Shown here: one piece after another, positions 14,009 through 23,093 of the stretch | How positions within the stretch are numbered: the first letter of the stretch is position 1 | Layout: each line of letters opens with the position of its first letter | Source: Alphaproteobacteria bacterium | GTDB lineage: Bacteria > Pseudomonadota > Alphaproteobacteria > Caulobacterales > Aquidulcibacteraceae | Direction of reading: 5' to 3' | Length of the DNA: 53,705 nucleotides | Assembly (NCBI GenBank): GCA_027485915.1 | Contig: JAIXQA010000061.1 | Coordinates: 1-53,705, forward strand | The notes under the pieces: generated by a model | What the model saw: only the letters and a program-made list of their open reading frames with translations | What the model was told of the DNA's origin: nothing | Database searches by the model: none | Program-made: the position numbers and the translations under genes

Positions 14009-16918
14009 TTAGTGGGCTTCAGCCCAATTGAGTGCGGCGCGTGCCTCTACCACCAAAGGCACAGACAAGGCCACTGCTGGTAGGGCAGCCTTCTCCATGA
14101 CCTCGGCGACCAGAGCACATGTCGCATCCGCTTGGCTTGAAGGCGCTTCAAATACAAGCTCGTCATGCACTTGTAGCAACATTCGGGCCTGCAATCCGGC
14201 ATCTTCCAGCGCGTTTGGCAAGCGGATCATGGCGCGCTTGATGATATCGGCGGCTGCCCCCTGCAAGGGTGCATTGATCGCTTGGCGTTCGGCAAAGGCC
14301 TGTTCGGCTTGGCTTTTAGCGTTTATGCCCGGCACCCAGCAGCGGCGACCAAAGATGGTTTCGACATAAGTCTTTTCGCGCGCCATCGCCTTCATTTGAT
14401 CCATATAGGCCTGAATGCCGGGGAAGCGCTGCTTATAGGTCGCGATGTAGTCGCGCGCTTCACCTTGTGGGATCGACAATTGCCGCGCCAAGCCAAAGGC
14501 CGAAATGCCATAAATGATCCCAAAGTTGATAGCCTTAGCTTTGCGCCGGATCATCGGGTCCATGCCCTCCAGCGGCACGCCAAACATTTCCGAGGCCGTC
14601 ATGGCGTGAATGTCATAGCCCTCAATAAAGGCCTTCTTGAGTTGGGGAATATCGCCGACATGGGCGAGGAGGCGCAGCTCAATCTGGCTATAGTCGGCTG
14701 AGATCAGAACATGGCCTGGCTCTGCCACAAAGGCACGACGGATGCGGCGGCCTTCTTCGGTGCGGATGGGAATATTCTGCAGATTAGGGTCGGTTGAGGA
14801 CAGACGTCCCGTGGCAGCTCCGACCATATTATAGGAGGTATGGACCCTGCCTGTCTTCGGATCAATCGCGTCCTTCAAATTGTCAGTATAGGTACTTTTG
14901 AGTTTGGCCAAAGTCCGCCAATCTACCAAGGTCCGCGGCAATTCATGGCCTTGGGCGGCGAGATCTTCCAGCGCGTCGGCCCCGGTGGCCCATTGCCCGG
15001 TTGCCGTCTTCTTGCCGCCGGGCAGAGACATTTTGCCGAAGAGAATGTCTCCCAATTGCTTCGGGCTGCCCAAATTAAACACTTCACCGGCTTGCTCATG
15101 GGCTTGGGCTTCAAGGCCAATCATGCGTTGGGCAAAATCAAGCGAAAGACGCGACAGCTCGGCCACATCCACCTTCACGCCGGCCTGCTCCATCCCCGCA
15201 ATCACCGGCACCAAGGGCCGCTCCAGCGTTTCATAGACAGTGGTTGAACGCTCTTGCACCAAGCGCGGCTTTAAGATGTGCCACAAGCGTAAAGTCACGT
15301 CCGCATCTTCGGCGGCATAGGCGGTGGCCCGATCCAGAGGCACTTGGTCAAAGCTGATCTGAGACTTGCCCGTGCCGCACACATCTTTGAAGGCGATGGG
15401 CTGGTGCGCCAGTAGGCGGAGAGAGAGGTCATCCATGCCATGGGAATTGCGCCCGGCATCTAAGGCAAAACTCATCAACATCGTGTCGTCAATCGGGCTG
15501 ATGGTAATGCCATGCTGGGCCATGACCGAGACATCATATTTCAGATTCTGGCCGATCTTTAAAATCGCGTCATCTTCCAAGATGGGCTTCAGGCGGGCCA
15601 AAACATCGGCCAGCTCTAATTGGCCGGGCAGTTTTGCGACCGTATCTTGCCCGCCACCAAATAGGTCGCCCGTCACGCCCACATCACCCGCACCGCGATG
15701 GCCAACAGGGATGTAGCAGGCAATGCCGGGTTCCACAGCTAGTGAAAGTCCAACCAACGCCCCACTCACGCTGTTGAGGGACGCGGTTTCAGTATCAAAG
15801 GCGACATAGCCTTGGCTCTGAATGCGGGCGATCCAATCATCAAGGCGGGCAAGGCTGGAAATGGTTTCATAGGCCTTGGTGTCGATTGGCGCAAAGACCG
15901 CCGGCGGGATCACCACCTGCCCGGCGGGCGCAACATTGGTGTTCGGCATAGTAGCCGGCGCAGAAGCAGCGAAACCAGCAGTTGCTGTGTCTCCATGCTC
16001 AGCTTTATCGGCAACATAGCCATCCCGGCGAAGCCCTGCTTCCACCCGGCCCGTCAAAGTTCGTAATTCCATCTTGCGCAAAAAGTCGAGCAATACTGTC
16101 GGCTCTGGTTCGCGCACCCCAAAATGCTCCAGATGCTCCAACACTGGCACATCATCCATCAAGGTGACGAGCCGCTTAGAGATTTCGATTTGCTCGCGGA
16201 ATTGGATCAGGGTCTCGCGCCGCTTGGGCTGTTTGATCTCATGGGCGCGGTCCAATAGCGTTTCTAGATTGCCATAAATACCTAATAATTCTGCGGCGGT
16301 CTTTACGCCAATCCCGGGTGCACCGGGCACATTATCGGTACTGTCGCCCGCCAAGGATTGTACATCGATGACCTGTTCGGGTGCGACCCCAAATTTCTCC
16401 ATCACCGCCTCAGGCCCCATGGGGCGATCCTTCATGGGATCATAAAGGAAGATTTTGTCGGTGATCAGCTGCATCAAATCCTTATCCGACGATAGGATAC
16501 GGACTTTCGCGCCTTTCTCAGCGGCTTGCTTGGCATAGGTCGCGATCAAATCATCGGCCTCATAACCGGGCAATTCAATCGAGGGCAGACCAAAGGCGCG
16601 GGTGGCTTCCCGGATCATCGGAAATTGCGGCACCAAATCTTCAGGTGCTGGGGGGCGATTGGCTTTATAGGCGGGGTAGATGTCGTTGCGAAAGGTCGGT
16701 CCAGACGCATCAAAGATCACCGCCAAATGGGTCGGCTGGTCGCCATCCTTCTCATCGGCCAACAATTTGAAGATCATGTTGCAGAAGCCTGACACGGCCC
16801 CAATCGGCGCACCGTCACTTTTGCGCGTCAAAGGCGGCAGGCCATGGAAGGCGCGGAAAATATAACCAGAGCCGTCAACAAGTGTGACGCGGGAATCGGG
16901 GCCTACAGGATGTGTCAT
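14009..16918 (-). CDS. polA: DNA polymerase I
   Basis: Repair and Okazaki-fragment polymerase of 969 residues with all three activities visible. The N-terminal 5'-3' exonuclease/FEN domain (1-300) carries VDGSGYIFRAFHGLPPL and a helix-hairpin-helix near GAPGIGVKTAAELL. The 3'-5' proofreading domain retains VAFDTETASL (exo I), GQNLKYDVSV (exo II) and YAAEDADVTL (exo III), so proofreading looks active. The polymerase domain has DYSQIELRLLAHVG (motif A), RRKAKAINFGIIYG (motif B) and LQVHDELVFE (motif C). It lies upstream of pheT with a 30-base gap and downstream of the carboxylase gene. Confidence 0.98.
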   Translation of the reverse strand: MTHPVGPDSRVTLVDGSGYIFRAFHGLPPLTRKSDGAPIGAVSGFCNMIFKLLADEKDGDQPTHLAVIFDASGPTFRNDIYPAYKANRPPAPEDLVPQFPMIREATRAFGLPSIELPGYEADDLIATYAKQAAEKGAKVRILSSDKDLMQLITDKIFLYDPMKDRPMGPEAVMEKFGVAPEQVIDVQSLAGDSTDNVPGAPGIGVKTAAELLGIYGNLETLLDRAHEIKQPKRRETLIQFREQIEISKRLVTLMDDVPVLEHLEHFGVREPEPTVLLDFLRKMELRTLTGRVEAGLRRDGYVADKAEHGDTATAGFAASAPATMPNTNVAPAGQVVIPPAVFAPIDTKAYETISSLARLDDWIARIQSQGYVAFDTETASLNSVSGALVGLSLAVEPGIACYIPVGHRGAGDVGVTGDLFGGGQDTVAKLPGQLELADVLARLKPILEDDAILKIGQNLKYDVSVMAQHGITISPIDDTMLMSFALDAGRNSHGMDDLSLRLLAHQPIAFKDVCGTGKSQISFDQVPLDRATAYAAEDADVTLRLWHILKPRLVQERSTTVYETLERPLVPVIAGMEQAGVKVDVAELSRLSLDFAQRMIGLEAQAHEQAGEVFNLGSPKQLGDILFGKMSLPGGKKTATGQWATGADALEDLAAQGHELPRTLVDWRTLAKLKSTYTDNLKDAIDPKTGRVHTSYNMVGAATGRLSSTDPNLQNIPIRTEEGRRIRRAFVAEPGHVLISADYSQIELRLLAHVGDIPQLKKAFIEGYDIHAMTASEMFGVPLEGMDPMIRRKAKAINFGIIYGISAFGLARQLSIPQGEARDYIATYKQRFPGIQAYMDQMKAMAREKTYVETIFGRRCWVPGINAKSQAEQAFAERQAINAPLQGAAADIIKRAMIRLPNALEDAGLQARMLLQVHDELVFEAPSSQADATCALVAEVMEKAALPAVALSVPLVVEARAALNWAEAH

Positions 16919-16982
16919 CTTCTGATCTTAGGCTAGCGGCTTGCCACTTCCAATCCTAAACTCTCTAATCCACACATTTGTC

Positions 16983-18530
16983 TCAGGGCCGCATAGGTGT
17001 GCTGACTGGCCCAGTTTGCAAGACTCTGCGGGCAAGCCCTGCCCATTCGCACAAAAGCGGGCGGGTATCGCGCGGGTCGATGATTTCTTCGGCATAGAAG
17101 CTTTCTGCGGTGCGGAACGGACTGCGCAAGCCTTCCATCCAAGCTTTGATCTCGGCCAAGCGGGCGGCGGGGTCTGGATGCGCCTCCAATTCACGCCGGA
17201 AAGCGGCCTCTACGCCGCCATCCATAGGCAAGCTGCCCCAGTCACCCGAGGGCCAGCAGAAGCGCGCCTTGGCGCGCGAGGGGTTGAACATGGCAGAGCC
17301 CGCCAACCCATAGGCTTTGCGTATCACGACCGCACAGAAAGGCACGCGCGCTTGATAGATTGCACTCATTGCCCGGATGCCGGCGCGGGTGACGCCTGCT
17401 TGCTCATGCTTGCGACCGACTGCAAAGCCCGGGCAGTCAACGAAATGGACAATAGGAAGATGGAAGGTGTTTGCGAGGTCGACAAAGCGCTCAATCTTGC
17501 GGGCGGCATCTGCCGTCCACGCCCCATCCAGCACATAGGGGTCGCCTGCCATAATGGCGACAGGCCAGCCATCAATCCGGGCAAGGCCTGTGATAATCGA
17601 CCGCCCCCAAGCTTTGCCCATCTCAAAGAAAGTGCCTGCATCCACACAAGCCTCGACAATCTTGCGGCTCTTATAAGGCGTCACACGATCACGCGGCACA
17701 ATGGAAAGAAGGAATTCCTCTTTTCGATCGGCTGGGTCCAAACTTGGGGCGCGGGCGGGCAAATCGTCAACCGAGCCCGGCAAAAAAGACAAAAAGCGCC
17801 GCGCATAGGCCATGGCCTCGGCCTCACTGTCGACCGCTTCATCGACCACGCCATTGCGGGCTTGTATCTCCCAGCCGCCCAAGCCTTCCTTGTCAATGTC
17901 CTCGCCAATGGCCCGGGCCACAGGTGGGCCTGCCACAAAGACTTGGCTGAGGCCCTTGACCATCACCGAATAATGGCTCGCGGCCACCCGGCCTGCACCC
18001 AGTCCTGCACAGGGGCCGAGAGCCAAAGACACAACTGGAATCTGGCCCATATTGGCAACGACAACTTCCCAGCCTGGCGTCTCTGGAATGTAGGTGCGGG
18101 GGTCCTTCTCCAGCATCTTTACGCTGCCGCCGCCACCTGTTCCATCGACCATCCGGATCAGCGGCATGCGATATTCTCCGGCGAACTTCTCGGCCTGCAC
18201 CATCTTCTGCCAGATGGCGGCATCCGCCGCCCCGCCACGGACGGTGAAATCATCGGCGATCACGCCAACCGGGCGACCGTCAATTCGACCACGTCCTGTC
18301 ACCATATTGGATGGCAAATAACTCTTGAGCGAACCGTCGGGATGGTATTCGGCGACGCCTGCGATTTTGCCGATTTCGTGGAAACTGCCGGGGTCAAAAA
18401 GGGCATCTACCCGCGCACGTGCGGTGGATTTGCCTTGCGCCAATTGGCGAGCGACCCGTTCTTCGCCACCCATTTGTTCGGCCAGCGCCTCGCGGGCACG
18501 CAATTGTTCGATCTCAGGTTTCCAGCTCAT
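16983..18530 (-). CDS. Acyl-CoA carboxylase carboxyltransferase (beta) subunit
   Basis: Transfers CO2 from carboxybiotin to an acyl-CoA such as propionyl- or methylcrotonyl-CoA. The 515 residues hold two crotonase-fold halves: the N-domain with VIADDFTVRGG and the oxyanion loop near LALGPCAGLGAGRVAA, and the C-domain with VDCPGFAVGRKHEQAGVTRAG and the AYGLAGSAMF segment. An N-terminal helix (EQLRAREALAEQMGG) is typical. No biotin carboxylase or biotin carrier gene lies nearby, so the partner subunit must be encoded elsewhere. A long open frame on the opposite strand here is judged a shadow. Confidence 0.9.
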   Translation of the reverse strand: MSWKPEIEQLRAREALAEQMGGEERVARQLAQGKSTARARVDALFDPGSFHEIGKIAGVAEYHPDGSLKSYLPSNMVTGRGRIDGRPVGVIADDFTVRGGAADAAIWQKMVQAEKFAGEYRMPLIRMVDGTGGGGSVKMLEKDPRTYIPETPGWEVVVANMGQIPVVSLALGPCAGLGAGRVAASHYSVMVKGLSQVFVAGPPVARAIGEDIDKEGLGGWEIQARNGVVDEAVDSEAEAMAYARRFLSFLPGSVDDLPARAPSLDPADRKEEFLLSIVPRDRVTPYKSRKIVEACVDAGTFFEMGKAWGRSIITGLARIDGWPVAIMAGDPYVLDGAWTADAARKIERFVDLANTFHLPIVHFVDCPGFAVGRKHEQAGVTRAGIRAMSAIYQARVPFCAVVIRKAYGLAGSAMFNPSRAKARFCWPSGDWGSLPMDGGVEAAFRRELEAHPDPAARLAEIKAWMEGLRSPFRTAESFYAEEIIDPRDTRPLLCEWAGLARRVLQTGPVSTPMRP

Positions 18531-18576
18531 AGCCTGACTGTAACCAGACTTTTCAGCGGCGCAAACACCTAACCCA

Positions 18577-19377
18577 TCAGCGGGTCAACAAATAGTCCGC
18601 TAAGGCACGCTTCTTTGCTGCATCAACCCCTAAGCGTTCGAGATATCCATCCAGCCCGCCATCGCGCCGCGCCATCTCGGCCCAGGCTTCGGCCAAGAAG
18701 TCCTGATGGACGCCCACCATTGGCATAAGGGCTTCTGGGTCGATGTGCTTTTCAAACTGTTCACCCATCATTCTGGCATAGTTCGCCAATAGGTTGGGGT
18801 CGTGGGCGACATGATTGGTCAACAGATAATCGTGCTCAATCCGCTCCAAATCGACACCCAGCGCATAGAGGATGAGACCACATAGGATCCCCGTGCGGTC
18901 TTTGCCTGCCGCACAATGGATAACGACCGGCCCTCTGCCCGTGGCCAAGCGATCGAAAGTCTCGGTGAACAAAGCAATATGCTGGGGTTCCCACGGGATC
19001 CGGCGATAGGACGATAGCATGTGGTCGTGAGCGGCCTGATGGGTCAGGTCGGTATCGCGGATGAATTGCAAATGTGGCGGTAAGGTCACCCCATCACCAT
19101 CGCCCAAGCTCGACGACAGAATCTCGACCGCCAGCCCATCCAACAGGCTTGGCTGCATTTCGCGTTCTTGGCCACGACGCAGGTCGACGACGAATTTAAT
19201 ACCCGTCTCACGAAGCTTAGTACGGCCTGCGTCCGTCACTTGCGCATAATTGGCAGAGCGGAAAAGCTTTCCTGCTTGCACAGTCCGGCCAGATTGGGTT
19301 GGATAGCTGCCAAAGTCGCGAAAATTGCGAACGCCTTCGACGAAAATGAATGGGGGCGGCAGAGGTGAGGTCATCAA
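18577..19377 (-). CDS. Tyrosine phosphatase (PTP/dual-specificity fold)
   Basis: A 266-residue cytoplasmic phosphatase of the bacterial Y_phosphatase3 group. The N-terminus contains GVRNFRDFGSYPTQSGRTV, the family hallmark, and the P-loop VIHCAAGKDRTG provides Cys155 and Arg161 (CX5R). An acidic general acid is probably supplied near LGDGDG. Substrates in this group include phosphotyrosine, phosphoserine and sometimes phosphoinositides; none is indicated here. Two adjacent ATGs (19377, 19374) are possible starts. It is divergent from the alpha/beta hydrolase with only six bases between start codons. Confidence 0.88.
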   Translation of the reverse strand: MMTSPLPPPFIFVEGVRNFRDFGSYPTQSGRTVQAGKLFRSANYAQVTDAGRTKLRETGIKFVVDLRRGQEREMQPSLLDGLAVEILSSSLGDGDGVTLPPHLQFIRDTDLTHQAAHDHMLSSYRRIPWEPQHIALFTETFDRLATGRGPVVIHCAAGKDRTGILCGLILYALGVDLERIEHDYLLTNHVAHDPNLLANYARMMGEQFEKHIDPEALMPMVGVHQDFLAEAWAEMARRDGGLDGYLERLGVDAAKKRALADYLLTR

Positions 19378-19383
19378 ACGGAC

Positions 19384-20145
19384 ATGGACTACAGAACCGC
19401 GCGCTTCAAGACGTTTGACGGCTTAAATTTGGTTTGGACTGAGACAGGTTCGCCCAATGGTCGGCCGACTTTGGTGTTGCATGGCTTTTTGGCCAGTGCC
19501 CAGCTGAACTGGATTGACCCGGGCCTCGCCGCTGCGATGGCAACCACCGGGCGACGTATCCTCCTGCCGGACTTGCGGGGCCATGGGCAATCTGATGCAC
19601 CGATAGATCCATCTGCTTATCCCAAGGATGCTCTGCCAAAAGATCAAGAAGTGCTTTTGGCACAATTGGGCCTTACCGATTTTGACCTCGTTGGCTATTC
19701 TTTAGGTGCCCGTACGGCGGTGCGAATATTGGCGCGTGGTCATGCGAGCCCCGCAAAGGTCTTGTTAGGCGGCATGGGGGAAGCGGGCATCACGACCGTC
19801 GGCACACGAAAGGATTATTTTGAGGATGGCATCCGCAATGGCGCCAATGCCAAGGATGCGCGCGCGGGTGCCTATATCCAAACCATCCTTAAGCAACGCG
19901 GCATGAGCCCGGAAGCGGCCTTGGGCGTCCTCTCCACCCAAATGTCCACATCGCCAGAGCAACTGGCCAAAATCAAAACACCAGTGCTGGTGGTTAATGG
20001 CGATCAAGACCGCGACAATGGCGACCCGGTCGCTTTGGCTGCGGCGCTTGGAAATGGCACCTGTCAGCTTGTGCCGGGCAATCATTTAAGTGCGGTGGCA
20101 GAGCCCGCATTCCGCGACGCCCTCGTGGCGTTTCTGAGCACTTAA
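19384..20145 (+). CDS. Alpha/beta hydrolase
   Basis: A 253-residue esterase/lipase-like enzyme of unknown substrate. The catalytic triad is probably Ser106 in GYSLG, an Asp in the NGDQDRDNGDP segment near residue 210, and the His in PGNHLSA close to the C-terminus. The oxyanion loop LHGFLASAQLNW follows the third strand. There is no signal peptide, so it should be cytoplasmic. Its start codon is six bases from the divergent phosphatase gene, so its promoter must lie inside that gene. No strong ribosome site is visible before the ATG. Confidence 0.88.
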   Translation: MDYRTARFKTFDGLNLVWTETGSPNGRPTLVLHGFLASAQLNWIDPGLAAAMATTGRRILLPDLRGHGQSDAPIDPSAYPKDALPKDQEVLLAQLGLTDFDLVGYSLGARTAVRILARGHASPAKVLLGGMGEAGITTVGTRKDYFEDGIRNGANAKDARAGAYIQTILKQRGMSPEAALGVLSTQMSTSPEQLAKIKTPVLVVNGDQDRDNGDPVALAAALGNGTCQLVPGNHLSAVAEPAFRDALVAFLST

Positions 20146-20241
20146 GCGGCGCAGCTCTGTCTCAGATCTTGTGCCGAAAACTTAAAATGGTCCCCGATCG
20201 CACCTCACGCGCCGGCGGGGGTGACAGTGCACACCGAACCC

Positions 20242-21204
20242 CTACATGACCCCAGCCCGTAGCAAATCATGCAGATGCAAGATGCCGACAGGCTTTTCTT
20301 CTTCATCCACCGCGAACACAACGGAGCGGCCAGATTGGTTGAGTTCGGCGAGGGCTTCGGCGGCGAGTGCCTGGGGGCTGACGACCATGGGGTTCATGGT
20401 CATGACCTCGCCCACTTTGAGATGGGCGAAATCGGCGCCGGCTTTGCGACGCACATCCCCATCTGTGACGATGCCGATCAAGCGGCCTTGGTCATCGATC
20501 ACGCCGGTGCAGCCAAAGCGCTTGGCCGTCATGATCAAGAGGGCTTCCATCATGGGGGTGGTTGGACGGACCAGGGGCAATTCGTCTGCCTGATGCATCA
20601 GGTCTGCGACAGACTTCAGCATCGCTCCCAATTTGCCACCGGGGTGATAGACGCGGAAGTCGCTGGCGGTGAAGCCGCGCCGCTCTAACAGCGCGACGGC
20701 CAAAGCGTCGCCATAAGCGATTTGCATGGTGGTTGAGGTGGTGGGGGCGCGCGTCTCGCCGCAGGCCTCCGGCGCGTCGGGCAAGAGCATGAGATAATCG
20801 CCTGCCTTGCCCAGCACAGAATCGGCATTGGCAGTCATGGCGATGATGGGAATTTTGAAGCGCTTGCCATAGGCGATCATGTCCGACAGCTCGGGCACTT
20901 CGCCGGATTTAGAGAGGATGAGCAGAATGTCGTCGGTGCCAATCATGCCCATATCGCCGTGGCTGGCCTCGGTCGGGTGAATAAATTGGCTGGGGGTACC
21001 GGTGGAGGCCAAAGTGGCGGTGATTTTGCGCGCCACATGGCCAGACTTGCCAACGCCCGCACAAATTAGGCGGCCATTCATGGTGCTGACCTTCTCGACA
21101 ATGGCGGCAAATTCGGTTCCGATAGAGGCTTGCAGACGGCGCAGGCCCTCTAATTCAACTTCAAGGACGCGCTGGGCGGCGGCGATGGCGGGAGATTGGC
21201 TCAT
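20242..21204 (-). CDS. kdsD: Arabinose-5-phosphate isomerase (KpsF/GutQ family)
   Basis: Interconverts ribulose-5-phosphate and arabinose-5-phosphate, the first step to Kdo for lipopolysaccharide. The 320-residue protein has an N-terminal SIS sugar-isomerase domain (about 30-180, with GVGKSGHVARKITATLASTGTPSQFIHPTEASHGDMGMI) and two C-terminal CBS domains (about 205-320). A neighbouring gene for a small exported protein lies 24 bases upstream on the same strand. The usual alphaproteobacterial neighbours lptC, lptA and lptB are not present here. Confidence 0.93.
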   Translation of the reverse strand: MSQSPAIAAAQRVLEVELEGLRRLQASIGTEFAAIVEKVSTMNGRLICAGVGKSGHVARKITATLASTGTPSQFIHPTEASHGDMGMIGTDDILLILSKSGEVPELSDMIAYGKRFKIPIIAMTANADSVLGKAGDYLMLLPDAPEACGETRAPTTSTTMQIAYGDALAVALLERRGFTASDFRVYHPGGKLGAMLKSVADLMHQADELPLVRPTTPMMEALLIMTAKRFGCTGVIDDQGRLIGIVTDGDVRRKAGADFAHLKVGEVMTMNPMVVSPQALAAEALAELNQSGRSVVFAVDEEEKPVGILHLHDLLRAGVM

Positions 21205-21228
21205 GGGGTCGCTTTCGTGTTGATCGTC

Positions 21229-21816
21229 TTAATTCGGAATAGCAGGGGCCGCCTCGGGCTTGGTGAAGATGATGGCTTTGACCTCAATCCCGCCTTCACC
21301 ACCTTGAACACTAGGCCAGATAGCAAGGGCACGCGGTTTGGACGTCGTGGGAGGCAAGGTAAAGGTCACGCTGGTGAAGCCAGGACTGACGGTCTGCTCG
21401 CTCCAGGTGACGGGGCCTTCAGTAACCAAGCCAATTGCCATGGACTTGGCGGGCAAGCGGGCGGTGGATTTGACGATTACGCGCACGGTCGTCGCACCGC
21501 TGGCGACATGATTGGCCAAAGCGTCACCAAAGCTCAAGCGGACGCCTTTCGAGTAACGGGCATCTGGGGCCAAGGCACTTGTTGCGGTCATACGCACGCC
21601 TTCGAGGTCGCCGCGCGGGCCCGGGGGTGCCATGACGGGGAAGCCCGGGGCTGGCCGTACCTGCGCCAATTCTGCGCCTTCGACCACCCAACCTAGATTG
21701 GTCTGGCGTCCATCCACAGGCTGGCCTTGGGCTTTGGCCAAGGGCAGGGCCGCGATACCCACCAGCGCTGCGGCGAGGACAGCCATCAGCGCAAAGAAAA
21801 AAGGAAAGCGTTGCAT
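21229..21816 (-). CDS. Hypothetical exported protein upstream of kdsD
   Basis: I do not recognise this 195-residue protein. It begins with a positively charged, strongly hydrophobic segment (MQRFPFFFALMAVLAAALVGIAALPLAKAQ), a signal peptide or N-terminal anchor with likely cleavage after AKA. The rest looks beta-rich and soluble (VRVIVKSTARLPAKSMAIGLV, GFTSVTFTLPP), reminiscent of jelly-roll carbohydrate-binding folds, but that is only an impression. An upstream in-frame start at 21852 would add 12 polar residues before the signal. It is probably co-transcribed with kdsD. Confidence 0.65.
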   Translation of the reverse strand: MQRFPFFFALMAVLAAALVGIAALPLAKAQGQPVDGRQTNLGWVVEGAELAQVRPAPGFPVMAPPGPRGDLEGVRMTATSALAPDARYSKGVRLSFGDALANHVASGATTVRVIVKSTARLPAKSMAIGLVTEGPVTWSEQTVSPGFTSVTFTLPPTTSKPRALAIWPSVQGGEGGIEVKAIIFTKPEAAPAIPN

Positions 21817-21926
21817 GAGATTGTTCTTGCCTGTGCGCGCTTCTCCCTGCAAGCCTCAAAGCCTGCAAGGTCTTTCCCGCGCGGCGTTAGACTATGTTGC
21901 ACCTTGGTTGCAAGAAAGGCGAGAGC

Positions 21927-23090
21927 GTGACACGTTTCCCCATCGACCGTTTGCCGGTCACCTTGATGTTTCAAGACCAGTCCGGCTTCAAAGAGACCTA
22001 CGGCGGTAATCAGGATTGGGTGTTGTGTGAGGGGCAATTCTTAAAGCCCAAGGATGCGCCGCCCTGTAAGACGATCGTGTTGTTCATGCATCCGTCGGGC
22101 ACCATGAATTATCTGCCCATGCCGATTGCGCTGGCCCATGCCGGCATTCCGGTCATGACCTGCGGGTCGCGCTATCCCCATAATGATACTGCTTTGATCA
22201 TGGAGAAAGTGCTGATTGATCTGGGCCGCTATGTGCGCCACGCCAAAACAGTCCTCGGCTTTGAGAAAGTGGTACTGGCAGGTTGGTCTGGTGGAGGGTC
22301 TCTCTCGCTCTTCTACCAGTCCCAAGCTGAAAACCCATCGATCGATACGACGCCTGCGGGTGATCCGGTGGATATTGTGGGCGCTGGCTTGATCCCGGCC
22401 GACGGGATTATGCAATTGGCCGCCCATGTCAGCCGCGCGATTACCCTGTCAGAATGGATTGATCCGGCCATTGTGGACGAGCTTCAACCCGATAAGCGCG
22501 ATGCTGCTCTCGATATTTATGCGCTAGATGCCCCGCATCAGCCGCCGTATTCTGAAGCGTTTCAGGCCGTGTATCGAGTAGCCCAACGTGCTCGCATTGC
22601 CCGCATCACAGCCGATGTGCGTCAAAGGCTGGAAGATTTCAAGAAACGCGGCGAGGTCAATCGAGAACATTGTTTTGTCGTTCATGGCACCATGGCCGAT
22701 CTCCGCTGGCTAGACCCTACAATTGACCCAAACCAAAGGCGACCAAACTGGTGTTATATGGGCGATCCAAAGACAGTGAATATGAGCCCCGCCCATCTGG
22801 CGCGCTATTCAAGCCTTCGGTCTTGGCTGTCGCAATGGTCCGAGGAGAGCCGTGCAGACGGGCCAGCCTGCGCCGGTGATGTGACGGTCCCTGCTCTCGT
22901 GGTGGAGAATCTCGCCGATGATGCCTGCACACCCAGCCATTCTGCCCGCATCCGAACTGGCTTTACCCAAGTCACCCCGCGTTTCCATGCTATCGATGGG
23001 GCATCCCATTATTATCTGGGGCAACCTGCAAAGGTCGCTGAAGCAGTGGCCCATATTCAGAACTGGATGGACGAGTACGGATTCTTGTAG
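21927..23090 (+). CDS. Alpha/beta hydrolase, large form
   Basis: A 387-residue putative hydrolase. The nucleophile elbow is AGWSGGGS and the Gly-rich oxyanion region is FMHPSGTMNYLPMP; an ENLADDACTPSH segment and DGASHYYLG near the C-terminus probably supply Asp and His. The family is common in alphaproteobacteria and has no assigned substrate. The GTG at 21927 is preferred because AAGGCGAGAG lies directly upstream; an in-frame ATG at 21894 lacks a ribosome site and would add 11 residues. It ends three bases from the convergent glycosyltransferase gene. Confidence 0.82.
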   Translation: MTRFPIDRLPVTLMFQDQSGFKETYGGNQDWVLCEGQFLKPKDAPPCKTIVLFMHPSGTMNYLPMPIALAHAGIPVMTCGSRYPHNDTALIMEKVLIDLGRYVRHAKTVLGFEKVVLAGWSGGGSLSLFYQSQAENPSIDTTPAGDPVDIVGAGLIPADGIMQLAAHVSRAITLSEWIDPAIVDELQPDKRDAALDIYALDAPHQPPYSEAFQAVYRVAQRARIARITADVRQRLEDFKKRGEVNREHCFVVHGTMADLRWLDPTIDPNQRRPNWCYMGDPKTVNMSPAHLARYSSLRSWLSQWSEESRADGPACAGDVTVPALVVENLADDACTPSHSARIRTGFTQVTPRFHAIDGASHYYLGQPAKVAEAVAHIQNWMDEYGFL

Positions 23091-23093
23091 AGA

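Noticed and set aside
16941-18572. A 543-codon open frame on the plus strand over the acyl-CoA carboxylase gene
   Set aside because: It is antisense to a clear carboxyltransferase with normal motifs, has no recognisable domain and is a usual effect of GC-rich third positions. The antisense reading has no suitable ribosome site.
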